NCBI GenBank assembly: GCA_947460875.1
Contig: CANHGR010000002.1
Location: forward strand, 62,001 to 126,000
Source: Sphingobacteriaceae bacterium
Lineage (GTDB): Bacteria; Bacteroidota; Bacteroidia; Sphingobacteriales; Sphingobacteriaceae
DNA length: 64,000 bases
Direction: 5' to 3'
The translations under genes and the position numbers were made by a program. This document shows, one piece after another, positions 17,898-26,704 of the stretch. How positions within the stretch are numbered: position 1 is the stretch's first letter; every line of letters begins with the position of its first letter. A model generated the notes under the pieces. That model saw nothing but the letters and a program-made list of their open reading frames with translations. It made no database searches and was not told the origin of the DNA.

Positions 17898-17958
17898 CTT
17901 TATTAAGCGACTTCGGATGCCAAAGCGTATGGCCGATCTCTAGAGCAATATCGGAATT

Positions 17959-18582
17959 TTAAGGAATATTTAGGTATTTGTGTGTTTGCAATGAGATTTC
18001 CCATTTAGGGTTTGCTTTCACATAATCGATAATGAGCGGTATAACTTCGTCAGCTTTGGACCATTCAGGCTGTAAATACAACTTGCAAGAAGAAGATACT
18101 CGCTCAGCATAGTGTTCAGCCCACGCAAAATCGCTCTTATTAAAAACTATAACTTTTAGTTCGCCAGCTAAGGGAGCGATATCAGGCCTTGGAGCTTTGA
18201 ATTTTTTTGGCGACAAGCAGATCCAGTCCCAAATCCCCGAAAGTGGATATGCGCCTGAAGTTTCAATAAAAGTTTGTATTCCACGCTGCCTAAGGCCAGC
18301 GGTAAGGTAATCGAGATTATAGATTAAGGGTTCGCCTCCAGTAACGACAACGGCCTTTCCTGGGTAATTTGATGCTTGCTCTATGATTGCATCAGCGTGC
18401 GTCAACGGATGCAGTTCGGCATCCCAACTCTCTTTTACATCGCACCAATGGCAGCCTACATCGCATCCGCCCAAACGAATGAAGTAAGCAGCTTTACCAG
18501 AATGGAAACCCTCTCCCTGAATAGTATAAAACTCTTCCATCAATGGTAAAAGTGTTCCATCTTCTGGTATTTGATGCGGCAT
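17959..18582 (-). CDS. queE: 7-carboxy-7-deazaguanine synthase QueE
   Basis: A radical-SAM enzyme that converts 6-carboxytetrahydropterin to CDG in the synthesis of queuosine (and of 7-deazapurine DNA modifications). EEFYTIQGEGFHSGKAAYFIRLGGC precedes the cluster motif Cys40-x3-Cys44-x2-Cys47 (CDVGCHWCD). VVVTGGEPL is the SAM-binding GGE motif. At 207 residues it is the compact form. QueC and QueD are not nearby. It is divergent from the Rieske gene across 32 bases. Confidence 0.94.
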   Translation of the reverse strand: MPHQIPEDGTLLPLMEEFYTIQGEGFHSGKAAYFIRLGGCDVGCHWCDVKESWDAELHPLTHADAIIEQASNYPGKAVVVTGGEPLIYNLDYLTAGLRQRGIQTFIETSGAYPLSGIWDWICLSPKKFKAPRPDIAPLAGELKVIVFNKSDFAWAEHYAERVSSSCKLYLQPEWSKADEVIPLIIDYVKANPKWEISLQTHKYLNIP

Positions 18583-18598
18583 ATCGTAAATTTAGGCA

Positions 18599-18606
18599 CA
18601 AATATA
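18599..18606 (-). promoter_or_regulatory. Putative -7 box for queE
   Basis: The minus strand reads TATATTTG, a perfect TAnnTTTG, 17 bases before the queE ATG. The -33 region is weak. It implies a very short leader. Confidence 0.4.
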
Positions 18607-18614
18607 CCGAATGA

Positions 18615-18965
18615 ATGCCGAAGATAAACTGGATAAAGATATTCGACACTAAGATATTACAGGCTGCCGACTTCGTCAGAGGACTTGAAATCAGTGGAAA
18701 AAGGCTTTGTATTGTCAAAGACGGCGAGAAATTCTTTGCTACCCAATTTTATTGTCCACATGCCGGTGCGGTGCTTGCAGATGGGTGGTGCAAAGAACAA
18801 AGGCTAATTTGTCCCTATCATCGTTACGAATACGATTTAAAAACCGGAAGGGGAGCACCGGGGCAAGGGGATTATATTGATTTGTATCCGACGGAGGTCA
18901 GAGAAGATGGCTTGTATGTTGGTCTACCTGAACCAGGCTTTTTGAAAAAAATATTTCGTTTTTGA
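18615..18965 (+). CDS. Small Rieske (2Fe-2S) protein
   Basis: A 116-residue soluble Rieske ferredoxin-like protein. The cluster ligands are C47-P-H49 (FYCPHAGA) and C66-x2-H69 (ICPYHRYEYDLKTG). Such proteins pass electrons to oxygenases or other reductases (NirD/BphF type); the partner is not adjacent. There is no signal peptide, so it is cytosolic. ATG at 18615 is chosen because it gives the conserved start; an ATG at 18611 is out of frame. Confidence 0.87.
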   Translation: MPKINWIKIFDTKILQAADFVRGLEISGKRLCIVKDGEKFFATQFYCPHAGAVLADGWCKEQRLICPYHRYEYDLKTGRGAPGQGDYIDLYPTEVREDGLYVGLPEPGFLKKIFRF

Positions 18966-19585
18966 GCTAATAGGAAATAAACTGTATTATTTCCTAGGTA
19001 CTGAAGGATGTAACTCTGGGAAAGTCGCTGCGTCTGTTTTAGGTATAATTATTGTTTCTGAAAGGAACGCCGTGTAGATGCGGACGGTTGGGCCTTATTT
19101 TTCTCTCTGATATCCCTGTAAAATAGACGGTTAAGATTATTTTCAGCAAGATTTTCAAGCATTGTTGGAGCTACCAATAAATAGGTTTCATTTATCCGCG
19201 CTGCATTTGGCCGAAAGCTGTGCTCTTGTTCCTTATTGGCAATTTCAAATTTTCCAACAACACGCTCATCTGTTCCGTTTCGTATTTCGATTGTTGCTTG
19301 AATTAATAAGTGATCGAGCTGTTCGGTAAAGTAAACTACAAAATCGATTTTATTTCAGGAGTTCCAACGGTAAAGCCATATGGCGATGCGATTGACCGAT
19401 TTTTGCCTGCACACAGAATAGGTTCAGCACAATCGATGGTGAGGAAACATAGATTTGTTTTGTCATTTTGGAGTTTGAATGGGGGCAGAACGAACTTATT
19501 TAACGGATTACGATTTTGTTACCTGTCATACTTAATTAATAAGTGATACACGCAAGAATTTAAACGGAAATACTACAATCGAGTT
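18966..19585. other. Gene-poor 620-base region after the Rieske gene
   Basis: No intact gene is supported. The plus-strand frame 19310-19546 starts inside the minus-strand remnant described separately and has no recognisable features. The remainder is AT-rich spacer; 19519-19585 shows nothing. Confidence 0.5.
19049..19518 (-). pseudogene. Decayed minus-strand gene of unknown family, one frameshift
   Basis: Two consecutive minus-strand frames read like one protein. From 19518 to about 19345 the frame encodes a stretch with PPFKLQNDKTN, CAGKNRSIASPYGFTVGTPEI. It runs into a stop exactly where the second frame (19354-19049) continues KIDFVVYFTEQLDHLLIQAT, RNGTDERVVGKFEIANKE, NETYLLVAPTMLENLAEN and ends TRRSFQKQ. 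The two join if one A is added to a four-A tract near 19343. Neither part has a start codon in a sensible place. I do not recognise the family. It lies downstream of folD on the same strand. It could instead be a sequencing error or chance open frames. Confidence 0.35.
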
Positions 19586-20467
19586 CTAAGGATATATCTC
19601 GCGCTTAGCTGAAGCTAAAGTGTTCTTTAACAGGCCAATAATTGTCATTAATCCAACGCCACCAGGAACCGGCGAAATCCAGGAAGATTTTCGGGAAACT
19701 TGACTAAAATCAACATCCCCGTATAATTTATATCCAGATTTAGATTCTGAATTTTCTTCACGATTCATTCCCACGTCAATTACAACTACGCCTTCCTTTA
19801 CCATATCGGCGGTTATCAGATTTTTTTTGCCGATTGCTACAATCAAGATATCTGCATCTAACGTAAATTTTTTCAAGTCAGGCGTTTTGCTATGGCAGAT
19901 AGAAACCGAGCAGTTTCCAGGATAATCATTTCGAGCCATCAGTATGCTCATCGGCGACCCGACGATATTGCTCCGACCGACAACTACGCAGTGCTTCCCA
20001 GAAGTCTGAATTTTATATTCTTTTAGCATTAGCATTATGCCAAATGGCGTTGCTGGGATAAAGCAGGGGAGGTTGCGTTGCATCCGTCCAAGGTTAATCG
20101 GATGAAATCCATCAACGTCTTTTCGATAATCTATTTTTTCTGTAATCTTTTCTTTATCAATATGTTTAGGTAGTGGTAGCTGAACAATTACTCCATCAAT
20201 TTCTTTATCTTTATTGATCAGTTCGATTCGGTCTAGGAGTTCGATTTCGGTTACCGAGCTTTCATAACGAATTAGCGTTGAAGTGAAGCCTACTTTCTCG
20301 CAACTTCGCATTTTACTGGCGACATAAGTCTCACTTCCTCCGTCGTGTCCTACTAGAATTGCAACTAAATGCGGCTTGCGACCGTTTTTTGCAAGCATAG
20401 CGGCCGCCTCAATTGCAATTTCTTTCTTCAGTTTTTCAGATACATACTTTCCGTCAAGTATTTGCAT
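19586..20467 (-). CDS. folD: Bifunctional methylenetetrahydrofolate dehydrogenase / methenyl-THF cyclohydrolase
   Basis: Interconverts 5,10-methylene-, methenyl- and 10-formyl-tetrahydrofolate using NADP+, feeding purine synthesis and formyl-Met-tRNA. Signatures are [15 protein letters not shown] (catalytic Lys), [52 protein letters not shown] (dinucleotide site) and a C-terminal [16 protein letters not shown] start it at MQILDGKYV (ATG at 20467) because folD proteins begin there; an upstream in-frame ATG at 20479 would add MQGL. About 293 residues. Confidence 0.95.
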   Translation of the reverse strand: MQILDGKYVSEKLKKEIAIEAAAMLAKNGRKPHLVAILVGHDGGSETYVASKMRSCEKVGFTSTLIRYESSVTEIELLDRIELINKDKEIDGVIVQLPLPKHIDKEKITEKIDYRKDVDGFHPINLGRMQRNLPCFIPATPFGIMLMLKEYKIQTSGKHCVVVGRSNIVGSPMSILMARNDYPGNCSVSICHSKTPDLKKFTLDADILIVAIGKKNLITADMVKEGVVVIDVGMNREENSESKSGYKLYGDVDFSQVSRKSSWISPVPGGVGLMTIIGLLKNTLASAKREIYP

Positions 20468-20546
20468 AAGCCCCTGCATCTCCTAAAGAGAATATTTTTT
20501 TTAATGGTTTACAAATTTAAAATTTGAAGACAAAAATTGTCTTCGG

Positions 20547-22334
20547 TTAGTCTAATTTTAGCACCGCCATAAAGGCTGACTGTGGAATTTCTACATTTCC
20601 AACCTGACGCATACGCTTTTTGCCTTTTTTCTGTTTCTCTAAAAGTTTACGCTTACGCGAGATGTCGCCACCATAACATTTAGCGGTTACATCTTTACGA
20701 AGCGCTTTTACAGTTTCTCGGGCTATAATTTTAGCACCTATTGATGCCTGAATAATGATTTCAAATTGCTGACGTGGAATAAGTTCGCGTAGTTTTTCGC
20801 AAATCTTTTTACCAAACTCATAAGAATTAGTACGGTGAATCAACGAAGAAAGTGCATCGACCGGCTCAGCGTTAAGCAAGATGTCAAGGCGCACTAATTC
20901 AGACTGTCGATAGCCGATTTGGTGGTAATCGAATGATGCATAGCCTTTAGATATCGTTTTAAGGCGATCGTAGAAGTCGAATACGATTTCTCCCATTGGT
21001 ATCTCAAAAATTAATTCTACACGATCTGACGTCAGGTATGACTGGTTGACAATGGTTCCACGTTTTTGAATACATAATGACATGACTGGACCAACAAACT
21101 CTGACTTCGTAATGATGTTGGCTTTTATGTAGGGCTCTTCAACAAAGTCTAATTTACTTGGATCAGGAAGATCAGATGGGTTATTTACTGCAATTTCAAC
21201 GCCTTTTGTCGTAAAAGCTTTGTAGGACACGTTAGGTACGGTAGTAATCACCGTCATATCGAATTCGCGCTCCAATCGTTCCTGGATAATTTCCATGTGA
21301 AGCATTCCGAGAAACCCGCAGCGGAAGCCAAAACCTAATGCTGCCGAAGATTCAGGTTCAAATACTAAAGAAGCATCATTCAACTGCAATTTATGCATCG
21401 CCTCGCGAAGTTCCTCAAATTCATCGGTATCTACCGGATAAATTCCAGCAAAAACCATCGGCTTTACTTCTTCAAAGCCCTTTATTGCTTCTTTACTTGG
21501 CTTATCCTTGTGCGTGATTGTATCCCCAACTTTAACTTCACGCGCCTCTTTTATTCCAGAAATGATATATCCTACATCGCCGGTTTTGATGACATCTTTC
21601 GGTTTTTGCGTTAATTTTAAAGTGCCAACTTCCTCTGCGATATATTCCTTGTCGGTCGCTACAAATTTTACCCTGTCTCCTTTGCGTATTTCGCCGTTCA
21701 GTACTTTGAAATAGGCTACGATCCCGCGAAATGAATTATATACCGAGTCGAAAATTAATGCTTGAAGCTCTCCGTCAGGGTTCCCTTTCGGGGATGGAAC
21801 GCGCTCTACAATCGCCCTTAAAATATCATCTACACCTAATCCTGTTTTGCCTGACGCAGGGATGATGTCTTCTCTTTTACAGCCGATTAACTCGATAATT
21901 TGATCTTTTACTTCTTCAGGCATAGCACCCGGTAGGTCCATTTTATTTAAAACTGGAATGATTTCAAGATCTTGTTCGAGGGCTAGATATAAATTAGAAA
22001 TGGTCTGTGCCTGTATTCCCTGAGAAGCGTCGACAATTAGTAACGCACCTTCGCAGGCAGCAATGGATCTGGAAACTTCGTATGAAAAGTCTACGTGCCC
22101 AGGTGTATCAATAAGATTTAATACATAAGGTTGGCCGTCCTGGAGATAATCCATTTGAATAGCGTGACTTTTGATAGTTATTCCGCGCTCGCGCTCCAGA
22201 TCCATATCGTCGAGCAATTGAGCTTGTGCCTCGCGCTGTGTAATGGTATGAGTATGTTCTAAAAGACGATCAGCCAATGTGCTCTTCCCGTGATCGATAT
22301 GGGCGATAATACAAAAGTTACGAATATGCTTCAT
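20547..22334 (-). CDS. lepA: Elongation factor 4 (LepA)
   Basis: A translational GTPase that acts on ribosomes, in initiation/30S maturation or back-translocation. G1 is [10 protein letters not shown]3 DTPGHVDF, G4 NKMDLP. Domain II, the EF-G-like domains III and V, and the LepA-specific C-terminal domain ([40 protein letters not shown] ... [13 protein letters not shown]) follow. I place the start at ATG 22334 ([19 protein letters not shown]), giving 595 residues. The frame stays open for 51 more codons upstream, but these are encoded by a repeat-like purine-rich tract and have no homology to LepA. Confidence 0.95.
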   Translation of the reverse strand: MKHIRNFCIIAHIDHGKSTLADRLLEHTHTITQREAQAQLLDDMDLERERGITIKSHAIQMDYLQDGQPYVLNLIDTPGHVDFSYEVSRSIAACEGALLIVDASQGIQAQTISNLYLALEQDLEIIPVLNKMDLPGAMPEEVKDQIIELIGCKREDIIPASGKTGLGVDDILRAIVERVPSPKGNPDGELQALIFDSVYNSFRGIVAYFKVLNGEIRKGDRVKFVATDKEYIAEEVGTLKLTQKPKDVIKTGDVGYIISGIKEAREVKVGDTITHKDKPSKEAIKGFEEVKPMVFAGIYPVDTDEFEELREAMHKLQLNDASLVFEPESSAALGFGFRCGFLGMLHMEIIQERLEREFDMTVITTVPNVSYKAFTTKGVEIAVNNPSDLPDPSKLDFVEEPYIKANIITKSEFVGPVMSLCIQKRGTIVNQSYLTSDRVELIFEIPMGEIVFDFYDRLKTISKGYASFDYHQIGYRQSELVRLDILLNAEPVDALSSLIHRTNSYEFGKKICEKLRELIPRQQFEIIIQASIGAKIIARETVKALRKDVTAKCYGGDISRKRKLLEKQKKGKKRMRQVGNVEIPQSAFMAVLKLD

Positions 22335-22708
22335 CAAGCGCAAAGATAATTTTTTTGAGCGCAATAATAGGAGGGGAGGGCAGGATGTTTTTAATCGTCC
22401 AAATTCTAGATTTAGGATGGAAGGAGTAAGGACGATAGTAAAAGGAAGCAAAGAATAACGGTCAAAGACTAAGGACGATGGCCGCAAAATTTTTTTGGGT
22501 ATGCTGGCTCAAATTAAATAAACCAAACGATCTGAGGAAAAGCGGTTATCTGAAAATGCTTAGGCTATACTACTTATTCTTTATTCTAATTACGTAATAT
22601 ATAATATAAACCTTGTATTAATTTGATTTACAATTAGTTATGAAATAAAATATGACAGCTTGTCATGGGTTATTTGTAAGAATAGCTGCTCCTGTTAGCC
22701 ATTTTTAT
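22335..22708. other. Intergenic region between lepA and the NtrC-type gene
   Basis: No gene is seen. It holds a purine-rich repeated tract (TAAGGACGAT at 22427-22436 and again at 22470-22479, with the complementary ATCGTCC at 22394-22400). It also has a palindrome ATGACA-GCT-TGTCAT at 22652-22666, which on the minus strand is followed by ATTTTATTT and may be a weak terminator for the regulator gene. The lepA promoter should lie here but was not recognised. Confidence 0.5.
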
Positions 22709-24085
22709 TTATTCCGACCTCTTAAGGCCATACCTTTCGATCTTACTGTAAAGGTGACTTCTTTGGATATCGATATCGTCTGCTGTCTTTGATACATTCC
22801 AGTTGTTCTTTTCCAGTTTGTATTTGATGTACTCTTTCTCAGCAAAATCCTTGTACTCCTGAAAATTGGCAAATTGATCGAAATTAGTTTGAGAAGAAGT
22901 GCTCCGTCCTTCGGCTTCTACCGCTCTGAGGGGATTAGCAAATGTTTTTACATCAACATCAGTGATCGTTTTTTCGCCAAGAATAATAAGGCGTTCTACC
23001 ATATTGCGAAGCTCACGTATATTTCCTGTCCATGGTAGCGCCTTAAGGGCGACAATGGCACTATCAGTGAATTTTTTGACCGGCATCTTATATTCTGTAC
23101 AAATCTCGTCGCAGAAATTTTGTGCGATCATTGGAATGTCGTCTACACGTTCACTAAGATTCGGAACATGTATAAGAATAACGCTGAGTCTATGATATAA
23201 GTCCATCCGGAAATTGCCCTCATCAATTTCCCTCATCAGGTCTTTGTTGGTTGCAGCGATAATTCTAACGTTCACTTCGATTTCCCTTTCGCCTCCTACA
23301 CGGGTAATTTTATTTTCTTGTAATGCTCTTAGAACCTTAGCCTGGGCAGAAAGGCTCATGTCGCCAATTTCATCAAGGAATAAGGTGCCTTTATCGGCCT
23401 GCTCAAACTTTCCTATACGCTGTTTAACGGCGGAGGTAAAAGAGCCTTTTTCATGGCCAAAAAGCTCACTTTCAATTAGCTCTGATGGGATCGCAGCGCA
23501 ATTTACTTCAATAAGTGGTGCTTGCGCGCGACCTGATTTTTCATGTAACCACTTTGCAACTAATTCTTTGCCACTTCCATTAGCACCGGTAATCAGCACG
23601 CGTGCTTCGGTTGGCGCTACACGCTCGATCGTCTCCTTAATTTTGCCAATTGCTAAAGACTTACCAAGAATTTCACGCGTTTTGCTGACTTTACGTTTAA
23701 GTACTTTGGTTTCGGTCAGCAAATTGCCGCGTTCTAGAGCGTTTCGAACCGTGATAAGAAGTCTATTAAGATCTGGAGGTTTTGAAATAAAGTCAAAAGC
23801 GCCTTTTTTACTCGCTTCAACCGCAGTTTCTACCATTCCGTGCCCAGAGATCATAATGAATGGCAGGTCGGGTCTGATGGCAATACCTTCAGTAAGTACC
23901 TCCATCCCATCCATCTTATTCATTTTAATATCGCAAAGAACCAGATGATAGTCTTGCTGCTCAATAAGTCTTAATCCATCTATGCCGTTATCTACGTCAT
24001 CAACTTGATAGCCCTCATATTCGAGAATTTCACGCAGCGTACTTCGGATTGCACGTTCATCGTCAATTATTAAAATTTTGGTCAT
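22709..24085 (-). CDS. Sigma-54-dependent response regulator, NtrC family
   Basis: A 458-residue transcription activator of RpoN promoters. The receiver domain (about 3-115) has Asp52 as phospho-acceptor (CDIKMN). The AAA+ domain has Walker A GANGSGKE (167-174), GTLFLDEIGDM as Walker B and VRIIAATNKDL. The C-terminal Fis-type helix-turn-helix is NNWNVSKTADDIDIQRSHLYSKIERYGL. The sigma-54 contact loop, normally GAFTGA, reads GSFTSA (214-219). No histidine kinase is adjacent, so the signal is unknown. The isolated position is common for this regulator in Bacteroidota. Confidence 0.92.
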   Translation of the reverse strand: MTKILIIDDERAIRSTLREILEYEGYQVDDVDNGIDGLRLIEQQDYHLVLCDIKMNKMDGMEVLTEGIAIRPDLPFIMISGHGMVETAVEASKKGAFDFISKPPDLNRLLITVRNALERGNLLTETKVLKRKVSKTREILGKSLAIGKIKETIERVAPTEARVLITGANGSGKELVAKWLHEKSGRAQAPLIEVNCAAIPSELIESELFGHEKGSFTSAVKQRIGKFEQADKGTLFLDEIGDMSLSAQAKVLRALQENKITRVGGEREIEVNVRIIAATNKDLMREIDEGNFRMDLYHRLSVILIHVPNLSERVDDIPMIAQNFCDEICTEYKMPVKKFTDSAIVALKALPWTGNIRELRNMVERLIILGEKTITDVDVKTFANPLRAVEAEGRSTSSQTNFDQFANFQEYKDFAEKEYIKYKLEKNNWNVSKTADDIDIQRSHLYSKIERYGLKRSE

Positions 24086-24221
24086 AAGCTAAATTTCTTC
24101 TTTTTTATCTTATGGGCTAGAAATTAGTTCGTTGCGATAACAAATCTACTATAAAGATTGTTTGATATCGTTATCTACATTCTCGCATTTGGGGAAGGAG
24201 AATTCTTTGAAATTTTAAAAA

Positions 24222-24612
24222 GCAAGCCTATAAGCCGGGTTCTGTCTCCTGCTCCGATTTTCATCGGCACAGAACTTCTATCATTTATCTTGCCCTTTCA
24301 TTGCTGAAAGGATCTAACGACCTACCCATTCCGTGGAGCGAGCAACTCCTTTCCATTCCCGATATCATCGGGCGATGGATTCGAAACCTATTTGGTCTTT
24401 CAACTCCTGGGGTTTACCGCAATGCATGTCGCCATGCAAAGCTGTGAGCTCTTACCTCACATTTTCACCTTTACTCCAATGGAGTAGTTTATTTTCTGTG
24501 GCACTTGCCGTCCCCGACAAGTCGGGGCCTTCCCGTTAGGAAGCAGGATGCTCTATGTTGCCCGGACTTTCCTCCCCCTTGTTATTAAGAGAGCGATAGA
24601 ACGGCTTGCAAC
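24222..24612 (-). ncRNA. rnpB: RNase P RNA (class A)
   Basis: The catalytic RNA of RNase P, which trims tRNA 5' ends. On the minus strand it begins with GCAAGCC, which pairs with GGCTTGC at the 3' end (P1). Conserved blocks are in order: GAGGAAAGTCCGGGC, GCCACAGAAAATA, AGGTGAAAATGTGAGGTAAG with AGCTCACAG, GCGGTAAACCCC, and near the 3' end ACCCGGCTTATAGGCTTGC. A GC-rich P12-like arm GCCCCGACTTGTCGGGGAC is present. The 3' end is followed by a T-run. A plus-strand frame at 24333-24539 lies inside it and is not a gene. Ends are estimated to within a few bases. Confidence 0.96.
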
Positions 24613-24614
24613 TG

Positions 24615-24622
24615 TAAAGATA
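24615..24622 (-). promoter_or_regulatory. Putative -7 box for rnpB
   Basis: The minus strand reads TATCTTTA, one base off TAnnTTTG. It lies just upstream of the expected 5' end of the P1 helix, at the right distance for transcription to start at the RNA's first base. Confidence 0.35.
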
Positions 24623-24668
24623 CGAAATACGTGATATGCTTTATGTAATACGTCGAACTAGATACATT

Positions 24669-25094
24669 TTAGTCGCATGTTTCCAGATCAGCATCTGCTG
24701 ATTTTACATCATATAGACCCTGATTATTTCCAAAGGAATTGGTAACGTACGTTATCACTGCTGCGATATCAATGTTCGCTAAATGGGTTTGAGCGGGCAT
24801 ATTTCCCTCGTAAAGTTTCCCATTTATGATTATTGCATGATCCATGCCTTGCTTAACAAAGCAAGCTAGTTTATTTTTATTTTTTATTAAAAATATCGAG
24901 TCTGTCAATGGCGGAATCAAGGCTTGTAAGCCTAAACCATCTTTGCTGTGGCAGTTTTGGCAGTGTTGCTCATAGAATCCTTTCCCGTTTACATAATAGC
25001 GGGCATAGATGATGTCTTGCTCTGTTTGGCAAGAATTAAAAAGAATAAATATTATAATAATGCTGCAGAATACTAGGATCGCCTTGTTTTTCAT
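24669..25094 (-). CDS. Cytochrome c lipoprotein
   Basis: A 141-residue periplasm-facing lipoprotein with one class I heme site: lipobox ending in Cys22 (FNSC), heme motif C45-Q-N-C48-H49, and a distal Met in GNMPAQTHL. It carries electrons in the respiratory chain or nearby. Its ATG overlaps the SCO stop by four bases (ATGA), so the pair is coupled. Together with SCO it may serve a terminal oxidase encoded elsewhere, but that is inferred. Confidence 0.88.
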   Translation of the reverse strand: MKNKAILVFCSIIIIFILFNSCQTEQDIIYARYYVNGKGFYEQHCQNCHSKDGLGLQALIPPLTDSIFLIKNKNKLACFVKQGMDHAIIINGKLYEGNMPAQTHLANIDIAAVITYVTNSFGNNQGLYDVKSADADLETCD

Positions 25095-25741
25095 TTGGTT
25101 TTGTATTCATCAAGCAAAATCTGAATATCAGAAATTAGTTTGTCAACCTGCTTTTCGTCAGTTCCATCGTAGCCGGTTCCGCGAAGACGTTTTTCTTTAT
25201 CAATTAGCACAAACCAGCCCTGATGTACAAGACCCGCATGATCATCGGCACTGTTATCTTCCTGCACCGCAACTAAATAATTTTGCTCTGCAATCGTGTA
25301 TACTGAATCTTTAGTACCTCGCAAAAATTCCCACTGAGTACCCTCTATACCAAGTTTTGTAGCATATCTTTTCAAAACGGATGGCGTATCGTACTTATAA
25401 TCGATGGTGTGCGAAATTATTTTTACATCGGGATTGCCCTTAAATTTTTCGTAAACCTTAAGCATATTGCGGTGCATTACCGGACAGATACTTGGGCAGG
25501 AAGTAAAAAAGAAATCGGCAACATAAATTTTTCCGTCAAAATCTTTATCGGTCACTACGATACTATCCTGATTAATGAAACTAAAACTCGGGATGGTTAG
25601 ATAAAGCGTATCTATTACTGTCTTGCCGTCAATTACCTTCTCAATAGCTTCCCTCTCGCCCATGATGGGGAGGCTCGTCGGTTCGTTAGAAGAACAAGCA
25701 GTTATTAGAAAAGCTGCAATTGCAAAAATGAATAGTTTCAT
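25091..25741 (-). CDS. SCO family copper chaperone lipoprotein
   Basis: SCO/SenC proteins deliver copper to the CuA site of cytochrome oxidase or act as thiol-disulfide reductants. The lipobox is ITAC with Cys16. The copper motif FFTSC82-P-S-I-C86-P lies in a thioredoxin fold, and the third ligand is the His in DDHAGLVHQG. The length is 216 residues. It is coupled to the cytochrome c downstream. A good -7 box lies upstream at 25782-25789. Confidence 0.92.
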   Translation of the reverse strand: MKLFIFAIAAFLITACSSNEPTSLPIMGEREAIEKVIDGKTVIDTLYLTIPSFSFINQDSIVVTDKDFDGKIYVADFFFTSCPSICPVMHRNMLKVYEKFKGNPDVKIISHTIDYKYDTPSVLKRYATKLGIEGTQWEFLRGTKDSVYTIAEQNYLVAVQEDNSADDHAGLVHQGWFVLIDKEKRLRGTGYDGTDEKQVDKLISDIQILLDEYKTK

Positions 25742-25781
25742 AGTGTTGTTGAAATGCGGCTGAAAAGATTCATCCGATCTG

Positions 25782-25789
25782 CAAAAGTA
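25782..25789 (-). promoter_or_regulatory. Putative promoter of the SCO-cytochrome c pair
   Basis: The minus strand has TACTTTTG followed by CAG, a perfect TAnnTTTG. TCTG lies 20 bases upstream, close to the TTTG -33 box at the right spacing. It lies about 40 bases before the SCO ATG. Confidence 0.5.
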
Positions 25790-25909
25790 CTAACGATCTA
25801 CGGAAAATACAGACTTGTGGAAGAGTTCGTTAAATTTTATTATTTCTTGTAACTTTTTTTCAGCCCATCACGTATAAATCAAAAAGTGCTCTCTTTTAGA
25901 TTTTTTACT

Positions 25910-26704
25910 ATGAAGCGCTGTTTATTTCTTTTGGTTTTTCTTCCTTTTTCAATTTCTGCGCAGATCGGTCCCGGTCCCCGTATAACGGCATTAGGATCTA
26001 TCGGACCGGCACTTCAAGATACGTGGAGTATGCAGTCTAACCCTGCAGGCATCGCATCTATACGGAAGGTTTCAATAGCAACAAGTTACGAGAGCGAATA
26101 TTTTAATCCCGATTTAAGCAGGCAATCAGCGGTGATTATCTTACCTCATAAAAAAAATGTCTACGGTATTAACTTTCATAATTACGGGTTTTCAGTCTAC
26201 AATGAACAACGTGTAGGATTTGCATATGCAAAAATCTTTGGAGAGGAGATTTTTGCCGCTCTTAGCTTTAACTATCACTTGTTATCGCTGCATCAATATG
26301 GTAGCGCAGACAGCTATTCTTTTGAACTCGGACTACAATATCGTTTCGGTGATAATCTTTTTGTTGGGGCTCATATCGCTAATCCAAATGCAAGTACGTA
26401 CAATGCAGTCTCAAACGCATCAATCCCCGTATACCTTGAATTTGGCGTATCCTATCGGTTTACGAATGAGCTGCTCCTTAACACTGGAGTAAAAAAGTAC
26501 CTAAACTCGTCCGCCGATTTTGCAATTGGTATGGAATACAGTCTTGCCGGATGGCTTGCAGCGCGTGGCGGCGTAACGGTAAATCCGTTTATGCAATTTG
26601 CTGGTTTTGGGTACTCCTTGGGTAGTTTTCGTTTTGATGCTGCTACTTCTTTACATAGTATTTTGGGTTATTCTCCACAGATAGCGATCAGTTATGAGTT
26701 TTAG
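25910..26704 (+). CDS. PorV/PorQ-like outer-membrane beta-barrel protein
   Basis: An exported barrel protein: signal peptide MKRCLFLLVFLPFSISAQ, then IGPGPRITALGSIGPALQDTWSMQSNPAGIASI, the N-terminal signature of the PorV/PorQ group, then alternating aromatic beta-strands to the terminal ISYEF. PorV and PorQ work with type IX secretion cargo at the outer membrane, but many family members have no assigned role. I start at ATG 25910 (signal peptide) rather than eight codons upstream. About 264 residues. Its 3' end overlaps the next gene by 11 bases, so the two are coupled. Confidence 0.78.
   Translation: MKRCLFLLVFLPFSISAQIGPGPRITALGSIGPALQDTWSMQSNPAGIASIRKVSIATSYESEYFNPDLSRQSAVIILPHKKNVYGINFHNYGFSVYNEQRVGFAYAKIFGEEIFAALSFNYHLLSLHQYGSADSYSFELGLQYRFGDNLFVGAHIANPNASTYNAVSNASIPVYLEFGVSYRFTNELLLNTGVKKYLNSSADFAIGMEYSLAGWLAARGGVTVNPFMQFAGFGYSLGSFRFDAATSLHSILGYSPQIAISYEF

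Noticed and set aside
19310-19546. Plus-strand open frame of 78 codons after the Rieske gene
   Set aside because: Its sequence is opposite the minus-strand remnant and shows no domain, signal peptide or conserved start.
22335-22487. N-terminal extension of lepA by 51 codons
   Set aside because: LepA proteins start at [18 protein letters not shown]; the extension is encoded by repeat-like DNA.
23214-23948. Plus-strand open frame of 244 codons opposite the NtrC-type gene
   Set aside because: Low-complexity Ser/Leu/Ile-rich antisense shadow of a strongly conserved AAA+ gene.
24333-24539. Plus-strand open frame of 68 codons
   Set aside because: It lies inside the RNase P RNA gene on the opposite strand and has no protein features.
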